DNA of 64,000 nucleotides from Nansenia antarctica (lineage: Eukaryota > Chordata > Actinopteri > Argentiniformes > Microstomatidae): the NCBI GenBank assembly GCA_963989245.1, contig OZ022345.1, positions 22,665,696-22,729,695 of the forward strand, read 5' to 3'. The notes under the pieces are model-generated. The model did not search any database and had not been told where the DNA came from. It saw only the letters and a program-made list of their open reading frames with translations. Shown here piece by piece: positions 55,581 through 64,000 of the stretch. Numbering within the stretch: position 1 is the first letter of the stretch; the number at the start of each line of letters is the position of its first letter. Made by a program: the position numbers and the translations under genes.

Positions 55581-57044
55581 CCGTATTTTCCGCCCTATAA
55601 GGCGCACCGGAGTATAAGGCGCACCTTCAATGAATGTCCTATTTTAGAAATGTTTTCATATACAAGGCGCACCGGCTTATAAGGCGCACCGGCTTATAAG
55701 GCGCATAGAATAGATACTGCAGTCAAACGTTTGACTGGGGTTGCGTTACGCCCAAGCTCCACCTACTGCGTTGCGTCACCTCTCCATCGGTGTTGTGTCA
55801 ACTTCCCGTTGTCCAAGCTCCACCTGAGCGTTGTCACCATCAACGTTCTACCTGCTCCACTGTCAAAAATATATATTTTTCCACCTCAAGTATCAGCCGT
55901 TCGTCATCCATTTTTGCAACAAGCGTCAAGGACCTGCGGTGATTCACAGCTGACTCGCGTGAATAGCAATTCGCAATAGCTGCAACCACGAGATATAGAG
56001 TAGTTAGCTACAAGCATTTTCAATCTGCTATTATCTCTATTAGTGGATTAACCGCTGTGGTGATTTAACAGCTGATAAAAATACATCAAGTAGACTACAA
56101 ACAGAGCAAAACAACACCAGAAAACAACCAATAGGCTATACAATTATAACCAACAACCAATATGTGACAGCTCCTGGTGAAATGTGCAACGTACTTTTTC
56201 AGTTTTTACACATGCTTAAACTACAGATTGTAAGCTTTCAAATGATGTGTCATACATTCAAATCAGAGAAAGATTGAACACGACAGGCGTATTTGAATGT
56301 TGGTTCATCTCAAACACTGAATGGGAGAAAAGTGAATCTGACCAAACCACAACGCTGCTAGCGGCTAACAGCTAACAAAACACATCGCTACGAAGGTCTA
56401 AACTGTATTTTAATAACATGACAACATACTGGGAGAACATCGACATGCTAAAAACACATAACTACACATAACTAGATGAACACACAGTTCTTGCTTTTGA
56501 ACACGAGCTAAAACGAAAGTATGTTTACAAATCAACCCTCCCTTACCGGTAGCCTCCGGCAAACGAGAATAATGAATCCAATACACAAATGATAAGTGTT
56601 TAGTGATCGTTAAACTGTTGTTTATTATATCGAGTGGGTACTTTAAAACTTCAAGTTGAAAGCACCAAGAATCTCACTTTGTTTGTTATCACACACTTAA
56701 AACAGGAACTAAAACTCAGTACCACCCACTTAACCCTCCGTACGGAACAATACTCCCAACTATTAGTTCCGGGGGTGAATTATGTTAACCCACCACAAGC
56801 ATAGCATTCGCGGAGATTCCAAGATGGCGGCCGTCGTTTACTGATTACCGTAATGCTGCAAGCGGTGCGGCTTTGTAGTTTACCAGTCGTACTGAAACAT
56901 TGTATTATTATTAAAAAAAAAATATTGGTCATGTAATTTTTACATTTTGATCCATATATAAGGCGCACCGGGTTATAAGGCGCACTGTCGTTTTTTGTTT
57001 TTTTTTGGGACTTTTAAGTGCGCCTTATAGGGCGGAAAATACGG
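55581..57044. mobile_element. Non-autonomous pogo-type element
   Basis: CCGTATTTTCCGCCCTATAA and its inverse (TTATAGGGCGGAAAATACGG) form the ends, and TA lies on both sides; without it the minisatellite reads CATA-TA-CTCTAAAC without loss. The subterminal motif AAGGCGCACC repeats. No transposase is present; 56220-56720 resembles 32390-32830. Confidence 0.88.
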
Positions 57045-57850
57045 TACTCTAAACACAAAGACAGTTACCCTGCTGCACCCTGCATATACTCTAAACACAA
57101 AGACAGTTACCCTGCACCCTGCATATACTCTAAACACAAAGACAGTTACCCTGCTGCACCCTGCATATACTCTAAACACAAAGACAGTTACCCTGCTGCA
57201 CCCTGCATATACTCTAAACACAAAGACAGTTACCCTGCTGCACCCTGCATAAACTCTAAACACAAAGACAGTTACCCTGCTGCACCCTGCATATACTCTA
57301 AACACAAAGACAGTTACCCTGCTGCACCCTGCATATACTCTAAATACAAAGACAGTTACCCTGCACCCTGCATATACTCTAAACACAAAGACAGTTACCC
57401 TGCTGCACCCTGCATATACTCTAAACACAAAGACAGTTACCCTGCACCCTGCATATACTCTAAACACAAAGACAGTTACCCTGCTGCACCCTGCATATAC
57501 TCTAAACCAGGGGTGCCCAATACGTCGATCGCGATCGACCGGTCGATCGCAAAGGTAGTATGGGTAGATCGCATGGCATTGAAAAAATTAAAAATTAAAA
57601 ATCGAAAAAAATAAAAAGTTCACAAAAAAATAATAATAAAGTTCGCCTATCATCCATCCTCACTATGGCTTTTGCCACTTGATTGACGTACAGGTAAGCC
57701 AGTCTGCTATCTGATCTTTTCACCTAACACACGGTTCACCACGCATGCGCAGTCAACAGCGCCAACTACAAAACACAAAATACCGGCGAGACTAATTAAC
57801 TAGTTAGCCTTCCAATTTCTACTATTTACTACTAAAGAAAGGGTATACAA

Positions 57851-58209
57851 ATGAGTGGGGAAGCTGGACCAAGTAAGAAACCAATAACGTATAACTTCCA
57901 TCCAGAATGGGAGGAGGACTTTTACACGATGTGATATTGGAAGTGCGTCTGTCTGATCTGCAGATCTACGATGGCTGTTAGAAGGGAAATGTGGCAAAAG
58001 AGCGAAAACGTACAGCTGTAACGATAGCTTCTTATCGCGTCAGTCACGTTCTTGTTAAACACAAGAAGTCATTCAAAGACGGCGAAATTGTGAGAAAAGC
58101 GTTTCTCGAGGCTGCAGATTGCCTTTTCGATGACAGATCCACAGCGGCTGATGACACCTTGCAAGCCTGCCTACACCTTGCAACCAGCTCCTACAGCCCT
58201 GACTACTAG
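57851..58209 (+). pseudogene. hAT-G transposase N-terminal remnant
   Basis: ATG 57851 reads MSGEAGPSKKPITYNFHPEW, EEDFYTM, a stop, then YWKCVCLICRSTMAV, the N-terminus and first zinc-binding Cys pair of GTF2IRD2/FAM200-like hATs. Downstream ATIASYRVSHVLVKHKKSFK and DGEIVRKAFLEAADCLF follow in another frame. The rest is deleted. Confidence 0.75.
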
Positions 58210-58383
58210 AAACTAGCTGCCTCCTCCCAGTGCCAGGTCTCCCACTAAGGTAGAGAAATGCATTTATTTCCTCCTTTCAAACTAGGGAATTACCTGTTTT
58301 GTATCTGGTTTACTTTTCTGTTTGTTGGATCAGTAGTTGGCTATGGTACTGCAGACTGGCTGTCAGTGTGTGAGTGAGAGAAA

Positions 58384-58452
<69 letters not shown>

Positions 58453-58512
58453 TGAGAGAGAGAGAGAGAGAGAGGGAGGGTTTGTGCTATGGCTCCCTAT
58501 GCAGACTGGCAA

Positions 58513-58593
<81 letters not shown>

Positions 58594-58698
58594 TGTGTGA
58601 GCGAGAATAGCAAAGAGGGAGGGTTTGTGATGGTCTTCTCCTGTGGCTGTGTGACAGAGAGAGGGATAGTGTATTGTGAGTTTACTATGCAGGCTGGG

Positions 58699-58779
<81 letters not shown>

Positions 58780-58780
58780 T
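58384..58780. repeat. Three long GT microsatellites
   Basis: GT runs at about 58386-58445, 58514-58590 and 58700-58776 are separated by non-GT spacers that include AGAG and GCTGGCA words (part of them repeated), all within hAT-G. Confidence 0.95.
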
Positions 58781-59543
58781 AGTACGTGCATGTACGTTTG
58801 CGATGTTGAAACTAGACTGGTAGATCTTGGCAGACTGGCTACTTGAAAAGTAGATCTTGGTTCCAAAAAGTGTGAGCACCCCTGCTCTAAACACAAAGAC
58901 AGTTACCCTGCACCCTGCATATACTCTAAATCAGGGTTTCCGTTAGAAAAAACTGCCGCCGGACATCGTGTCCGGGAAGATTTCGATTTACCGGACAAAC
59001 GTGAGATATTCCGGTCATCATATTAAAATATAATATAGCTGTTTGTCGCGGTGATTACTGTTGTGTAGCGGCCTATATATGCCATTTAATGTCTATTTCT
59101 CATCCGATACGATTAGATGCGAGCTATATAATATATAATAATATAACATGATTCGCATGCGCGCTATGCCATTATGTCCAGCGCTGAATGGGCGCCTCAC
59201 TGGGAACTGAACAGACAGCATCGATCAATGAACGGACTCCACATTACGTTAACTGAAGTTTGTTAAATTGTTTGGGATTAATGTGAGTTTTCTATTTTCT
59301 CTTTCCAGTTTTACCCTTTTTTTTATCAATAAAACAACGTCATTTCTATAACCAGGTCTCGCTGGTTGGGAAGGCATTTCGTTTAGCTGCCTGTCAAATC
59401 ATACTTAATCGGACTCGGGAGTATGACAATGAGGAGAACATAAATGTTTATTGAGAAACAATTGATAGGCAGGCTGGGATACGATGACATTTTAATTAGT
59501 TTTTTTCTCTCTCTCTCACTCGCTGTCTCGCACGCACGCACGC

Positions 59544-60840
59544 TAGGGATGGACGGTTTTTCGGTTAAACCGAAAACCGGGGTTTATAAAAATAGAAACG
59601 GTTTTTTATCAAAACCGTCTGAAACCGGATTATTTTTTTATTTTTTTTTCCTATGTTGTTCAAAGAATAAAACTGGAACATGTCACATGTTTGTCGTGTG
59701 TGAAAATAACAATGATACAGTCTGAATCTGCCGCGCAATGAGTGAGAGGTTTGGTCAGTTGTGAAGAATAACTGAGGATTAATATATAATTGGGATTATA
59801 TTTAAGGGTAACGAATCACTCTATGGGAAAGATAGTTGCCTTCAGTTATTGGTAGATAGGAAAGGTTTTTTACAATTACTCGCTTACATTTAATAAGATC
59901 ATTTTCGCTGCTCTCTGTAAAGCGCATTGGGTCACTTTTGTGAGAAATGCGCTATAGAAATAAAATGTGATTTGATTTGATATCAATCAATCAATCAAAC
60001 TTTATTTATGTTCTATAGCACAAATCATGCATTGAATGTAACTCCAAGTGCAGTATTTACTAAACCACAATATAATAAAACAAGAGCTATACGGATCAAG
60101 AGTGTTTGTGCACAGCACCACTGTGTGTGAAGGCGCTACTGAAAGTGATGACAGAACGCATGTCTCAGAAGATACGCGGTCACTTAGTGACGCAAAGGTA
60201 GTTCTGTATTTATCTCTATCTGTATTAGTACATTTATTTTGAAAGCTCTATTTTGACAGCTCTACCATGGGCACTTTTATTTTGATGGGGCATTCTTTGT
60301 TGATTGACTTACGACAGTTCAGGACGAGTCAGTCTCGCGGCATGTCGTTTTTATGAAAAGCTTTAAGTATGTTCACTGCATAATTCTAAGTCTAATATTT
60401 CAGTGATTATTGAGCAGTATTCAAATATTTAAATACATTGAGCAGCAGCTGAAACTTTGTCTAAGAACCAAGATATTGAGAAAGCAGCTCATTCAATGAA
60501 GACGCTGTTCCAAGAGATGATCTTCCGTGCAGGCGTGCACCCTGGATCAGCGGAGCTGGTGTGTTAAGTGTTCATGTGTTTTCATGTATGGTGTAGCTTA
60601 CAAAAGTCTGCCTTTCCACTTATATTTGTGAAACTAAGTAGCCTAAATGTGTTGCGACTGTGCTTACGGTGTTTTAATGGTGTTCGACATGAGTGTATTG
60701 TAGCAGTAGGGCTCAATTATTTGAAATTGTCGCTCTTTTTTTTTGTTTTGTTTTTTTGTTTTTTTTCGGTTAACCGGAAAACCGCGGTTTTAGTCTTTGA
60801 CGGTTTTTCGGTTTCAATAATTGGAAACCGTCCATCCCTA
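59544..60840. mobile_element. hAT-I inside the K2P intron piece
   Basis: TAGGGATGGACGGTTTTTCG at the left and AAACCGTCCATCCCTA at the right are inverted ends. ACGCACGC lies on both sides (59536-59543, 60841-60848), consistent with an 8-bp duplication, though the target is itself a CGCA repeat. I see no transposase. Confidence 0.75.
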
Positions 60841-60874
60841 ACGCACGCACGCACGCACGCACACACGCACTCAC

Positions 60875-61073
60875 CCGTGGTGGTCAGCACGGTGCTGGTG
60901 AAAAACAGGGAGGAGATGAAATCCCAGTTGGGTTCGCTGGAATTCCCCAGCACAGACACGCCGTAGTTACTGGCCTCCAGCGCCCGAGCCAGCAGCTCCT
61001 CCAGCCGGGCGTCGGACACGCACGCGTTGTCTCGGAGGAACCCCCGGCGGAGGGCCTGCAATTGTTCGCGCAA
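60875..61073 (-). pseudogene. Captured K2P (TWIK-type) channel exon
   Basis: On - the frame reads LREQLQALRRGFLRDNACVS, DARLEELLARALEASNYGVS and PNWDFISSLFFTSTVLTTTG, the extracellular cap and first pore helix of TWIK-type two-pore potassium channels (kcnk1/6-like). It ends in phase 1 inside the first Gly of the selectivity filter at ACGG|GTGAGTG, the intron position I know as conserved in K2P genes. M1 and everything after the filter are missing, so no channel can form. It begins only a few bases after the donor of the hAT exon, and nested hAT-I sits in its intron part. Confidence 0.8.
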
Positions 61074-61084
61074 CCGGTGCTCAC

Positions 61085-61189
61085 CACGACGGCGTCAGCC
61101 GCCTCCATCTCTTCAGAGCCAGACTTCTCCTCAGACTCATTGTTGCTTGGTTTCATGAAGTAATTGCTAAGCTTACTTTGTTTTGCCAT
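61085..61189 (-). CDS. hAT-type first exon with PIP-box-like start
   Basis: ATG 61189-61187 opens a 35-codon exon, MAKQSKLSNYFMKPSNN then an acidic/Ser stretch ending ADAVV, with donor GTG|GTGAGC in phase 0. Short acidic N-termini with a Q-x2-L-x2-[YF]F motif occur in some hAT-family proteins, so I read it as the native first exon of the hAT-H family, absent in copies 1 and 2 where gypsy cargo replaces it. It could splice onward only if a suitable acceptor exists. Confidence 0.5.
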
Positions 61190-61648
61190 GTTTACATTAA
61201 TTTAATCGCTCGCTATGGTGCACTTTGAGCTGCAACGTTTGCGTATTATTATGGTGGCCGGGTTGGCAGGGTTGCCAGATGGGCTGGGTTATCGCCGAAT
61301 GGGCTACTGGGTTTAGCGGTAATAGACTGGTTAGGCTGTAATCCCATCTGGCAGCAATCCCATGTGGCATCTGGCTATTACCGCTGTTTCGCATAGGCCA
61401 GCCTACACATTAGGAGTCATCATCATGCCGGTGTCAAATCATATCATAATAAAAGAAATACATAGCCTATATATTCGTCTTTTTTAAAATAGAAGGAATC
61501 AGAATGTGAACTTTAGCGAATTGTATTCAAATTGTGCTTAGAGGGAATTATTTTCACCGGACATTATGTCCGACGAGTTTTCAATTTGTCGGACTTCAAC
61601 AAATTTTACCGGACAAAGACCGGTAATTACCGGTTAACGGAAACCCTG

Positions 61649-62022
61649 GTGTGTGTGTGTGTCTTGGGCGTATCTGTCAGTCACATGTATATTATACGGT
61701 AACCTATGTTCAGTGCTGTAGTTCCCCATGTTCTGCTGCAGCTGTAGCATCAGGATATGTTCGTATTTTATCACCTTATATAAAACATCGCTGCTCGGCA
61801 TTAATGGCGTGCACTCGGAAAATCGCGTCAGTGACCACCCCGCAACTGATGTGAAAAATCCTGGAGGAAACATTTTTATTTATTTTTATCAAAAGTACCG
61901 ATTTAAGTACCGTTTCGGTACCGGTACCGTTTTTAAAGTATCGATTTGGCACCGGTATCGAATAAAACCAAACGGTACTCAACCCTAATTTTAACATTAG
62001 CAAATTCATCACATGAACTTAC
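61649..62022. other. hAT terminus fragments, no gene
   Basis: GGTACCGGTACCG-like words and AACCCTA near 61987 resemble a hAT end (TAGGGTTGAGTACCG type). CCTGGAGGAAACA near 61861 matches the end of hAT-E. No complete element or exon is visible. Confidence 0.45.
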
Positions 62023-62263
62023 CACCCAAATGTGTGTCCTCTATTTCCTCTCCTATCACATCTTTCTGCACCACTTCTCCTCCTTCCTCCTCTTCTTTCA
62101 CCATCACTTCTCCCTCCTCCTCTTCCACTACCACATTCTGTTCCAGTGTTTGACTGCAGTCCTCCAGGTTCACTGCCACCATCTCTGGACCCCGCTGTGT
62201 GCTTGTCTGGGCTGGAGAACCACAGTCCGAACCCAGGGAGTCTGTGGACTTGTGTTCAGACAT
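62023..62263 (-). CDS. Zinc-finger family 5' coding exon (C)
   Basis: The exon starts at 62286 after TTTACTACACAG; ATG is 62263-62261 and the donor GGTG|GTAAGT follows 62023, phase 1 (80 codons plus one base). It encodes MSEHKSTDSLGSDCGSPAQT, MVAVNLEDCSQTLEQNVVV and an acidic tract. It is very close to exon D and to exon A. No finger exon lies between it and exon B, so it is either an alternative 5' exon for the array at 39719-38826, or an orphan. Confidence 0.75.
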
Positions 62264-62286
62264 GGTAGCTGGGCTGTGAGGTGGAT

Positions 62287-63027
62287 CTGTGTAGTAAACA
62301 AAGGAAGAGGCACATAGTGGAGAGTTAATTTCACAAACATACAAATGACCAGAAACCTAACAGAAGATATGCACTACTATGAGATGCTGTAGTAAAGCGT
62401 CTTCCACATTGACTGAACAGAAGAAAAGAAAAGGTGGTCTGGTTTTCTAAGAAGAATGAAAAATAAAAGTATGGGGTTAGCTTACCAAACGGGTACATAC
62501 ACCTTACGATCAGTGCCTGGGCCAGCTCCATCTGACCCTAACCCTATCACTGCCTGGGTCAGTCTGACCCTAACCCTATCACTGCCTGGGTCAGTCTGAC
62601 CCTAACACTATCACTGCCTGGTTCAGTCTGATCCTAACCCTATCACTGCCTGGTTCAGTCTGATCCTAACCCTATAACTGCCTGGGCCAGCTCCATCTAA
62701 CCCTGACCCCATCACTGTCTGGGTCATTCTGACCCTAACACTATCACTGCCTGGCCAGCTCCATCTGAGCTCCCTTGAGTGGCGTGACCTGGCGGTGGTC
62801 TATATGATAGTTTGTTCAGGTTTGTGGTTTTTGGTTGGTTGGTCCGGTAACAGAACCAAAATGTGCGCACTCGTTCACACACATTTATCAACAGTGATTC
62901 ACACCAATATTTCTCAATAAAAACCAGACCATATGAAATGTAAAGGAAAGGAGGGAAATGGAGAGAACTATCTAAATATCACTTTCCACTCATCCTAACA
63001 TTAGACAACTTCATAACATTAACTTAC
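62287..63027. repeat. 32-bp tandem repeat between ZF exons
   Basis: From about 62510 to 62765 a unit like CACTGCCTGGGTCAGTCTGA followed by CCCTAACCCTAT repeats about seven times with variants (CCAGCTCCATCTGA). The remainder shows no feature. Confidence 0.8.
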
Positions 63028-63274
63028 CATCCATCTCCTCCACATCCTCTACTCTTTCCTCCTCTTTCACCATCATGTCTTTCTCTACCACTTCTTCTCC
63101 TCCTTCCTCTTCTGTCACCATCACTTCCTCCTCCCCCTCTTTCACTACCACATTGAGTTCCAGTGTTTGACTGCAGTCCTCCAGCTTTACTGCCACCATC
63201 TCTGGACCCCGCTGTGTGCTTGTCTGGGCTGGAGAACCACAGCCAGAACCCTCTGTAGACTTGTGTTCAGACAT
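63028..63274 (-). CDS. Zinc-finger family 5' coding exon (D)
   Basis: The exon starts at 63297 after CTCTACACAG; ATG is 63274-63272 and the donor GATG|GTAAGT follows 63028, phase 1 (82 codons plus one base). It encodes MSEHKSTEGSGCGSPAQTST, MVAVKLEDCSQTLELNVVV and an acidic tract ending EDVEEMDG. Both exon and upstream intron are near-identical in style to exon C (TTTACTCTACACAG, CACATAGTGGAGAGTTAATT), so C and D arose by a local duplication. The finger exon is not adjacent. Confidence 0.78.
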
Positions 63275-63297
63275 GGTAGCTGGGCTGTGAGGTGGAT

Positions 63298-63800
63298 CTG
63301 TGTAGAGTAAACAAAGGAAGAGGCACATATAGTGGAGAGTTAATTTCACAAACATACAGATTACCAAAAACCTAACAGAGGTTAGGCACTACTATGAATT
63401 GTTGTGCTAAAGCGTCTTCCACATTGACGGGGCTGCGGCCTGATTCTCTACCCCTCTCTCTGAATGGTGCACTCTACTCTGGATGGATAGACTGGTCTAA
63501 GCAATATGTGGCATGACGCCATCGAAGTGCGAAACGGGCGCAAAGTGCAAAGGCTTCAAAGTTGCGTTTTTGCAACAAAAAAACTAAAATCTGATTTCGT
63601 TTTTTTGTCACCAGACACAAGTTAAGGTTTTGAACTACCCACTCGTTATTTTTTCGAGCAGTTTTACGATAGTTAAATACGTGTACTTAATCAACAAAAT
63701 AAGCTTATTTTTCGCCTGAATGCTTCTGAGAACTTGGGGGCGGGAACGTGAGCCCAGCTAACAACAACAATCGGTGTGAATGGCTGTGAGCTCAATCGAT
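63298..63800. other. Upstream of ZF exon D, no exon seen
   Basis: The first part repeats the upstream intron of exon C (TTAATTTCACAAACATACA). The rest leads into the candidate promoter. No coding region. Confidence 0.4.
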
Positions 63801-63804
63801 GTAG

Positions 63805-63899
63805 CCAATAGCTGGGCGAGGGGGAGGGATAAAAAGCCACATGCAGGAAGCAGTGCGCTTTTGTTTACACCAGAATGTTTTCGACCAGACTCTAAGAAG
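63805..63899 (+). promoter_or_regulatory. Candidate CCAAT/TATA promoter and first exon
   Basis: On + there is a CCAAT box (63805-63809), a GC/G-rich stretch, a TATA-like ATAAAAA (63829-63835), a likely start about 30 bases later (near 63860), and a good donor AGAAG|GTAAGA at 63900. The spacing is that of a classical pol II promoter with a short untranslated first exon. The gene would extend beyond the window to the right; which gene it is cannot be told. Confidence 0.45.
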
Positions 63900-64000
63900 G
63901 TAAGATCTTCTATGTATGTACATGCCTTTGTTAGTTAAGTTAGTTACTAGTTGAAACCAGTGTGTTCGTGTATTTAGACATTTCTTTATTATTACCCACG

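Larger units (their letters stand above)
57508..58884 (+). mobile_element. hAT-G, GTF2IRD2-like type
   Basis: CAGGGGTGCCCAATACG and TGAGCACCCCTG are the ends; the 8-bp duplication CTCTAAAC is perfect (57500-57507, 58885-58892). Near the left end GTCGATCGCGATCGACCGG is a palindromic subterminal motif. A transposase N-terminus remnant (57851-58209) and three long GT microsatellites lie inside. Confidence 0.9.
55085..58930. repeat. 42-bp minisatellite with three insertions
   Basis: The basic unit is CTCTAAACACAAAGACAGTT followed by ACCCTGCTGCACCCTGCATATA (42 bp; shorter variants lack CTG or carry CCTTCTGCATATA). It fills 55085-55580, 57045-57507 and 58885-58931. The gaps are a pogo-type element, hAT-G and hAT-H. 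Because most units are a multiple of three, both strands show long spurious ORFs. Confidence 0.92.
58932..61648 (-). mobile_element. hAT-H: same family as copies 1-2, K2P cargo
   Basis: Its ends are the CAGGGTTTCCGTTA repeats of copies 1 and 2, in reverse orientation, and the subterminal parts match (to about 59480 on one side, 61385 on the other). Between them it carries a hAT-type first exon, a K2P channel exon with intron start, and a nested hAT-I. The flanks CTCTAAAT (58924-58931) and GTGTGTGT (61649-61656) differ, so a target duplication is absent. A rearrangement or recombination between copies is likely. Confidence 0.85.

Noticed and set aside
56973..57614. Long open frames on both strands in the 42-bp minisatellite
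   Set aside because: The unit is a multiple of three and free of stops, so long frames arise by chance; the peptides are exact repeats with no start context or splice sites.
58363..58896. Open frames rich in Thr-His or Val-Cys
   Set aside because: They are translations of GT/CA microsatellites.
60875..61073. A functional K2P channel gene
   Set aside because: Only one exon, without M1 and the region after the first filter, is present, and it is enclosed by transposon ends.

Overview
This window reads as nuclear DNA of a teleost fish. The evidence is split genes with GT..AG introns, fish-type L2 LINE tails, two tRNA-derived SINEs, Tc1, pogo, piggyBac and Harbinger remnants, a very large hAT load, and long CA/GT microsatellites. 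Host coding sequence is sparse. The last three coding exons of polr3gl (RNA polymerase III subunit RPC7-like) lie on + at 6334-8976. A C2H2 zinc-finger family lies on - as four homologous 5' coding exons (17582-17930, 50734-50989, 62023-62263, 63028-63274) and two finger exons (13981-14469, broken; 38826-39719, intact). A plus-strand CCAAT/TATA promoter with a first-exon donor is likely at the right edge.

Layout. 1-10 kb: polr3gl 3' part, its introns filled by an L2 LINE and two copies of a hAT-like element carrying a truncated Ty3/gypsy integrase. 10-14 kb: hairpins, small hAT derivatives, SINEs, a Harbinger MITE. 14-18 kb: zinc-finger gene A, with an intact hAT transposase ORF between its two coding exons. 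18-33 kb: a Harbinger-like repeat block and several hATs bounded by exact 8-bp target duplications, including an apparently complete one (22916-25933). 33-38 kb: piggyBac split by a pogo/Tigger element. 38.8-51 kb: zinc-finger gene B, its intron holding a nest of transposons (hAT in hAT in hAT in hAT, plus an Academ-like element with FEN/XPG-like nuclease motifs). 55-61.6 kb: a 42-bp minisatellite invaded at one register by three DNA transposons, the last carrying a captured K2P potassium-channel exon. 62-64 kb: two more zinc-finger 5' exons and the candidate promoter.

Three points stand out. (1) The 5' exon of zinc-finger gene A ends in a phase-1 donor that matches, in frame, a strong acceptor just before the ATG of the intact hAT transposase, while the gene's own finger exon has a stop. 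This is the expected layout of a host-transposase fusion. (2) One hAT-like family (TIR CAGGGTTTCCGTTA) carries a gypsy integrase piece in two copies with different exact target duplications, so it moved after capture, and a K2P exon in a third copy. (3) Transposon nesting and target choice can be read base by base from intact duplications. No search or alignment could be run; family names rest on recognised motifs and on comparison within the window.
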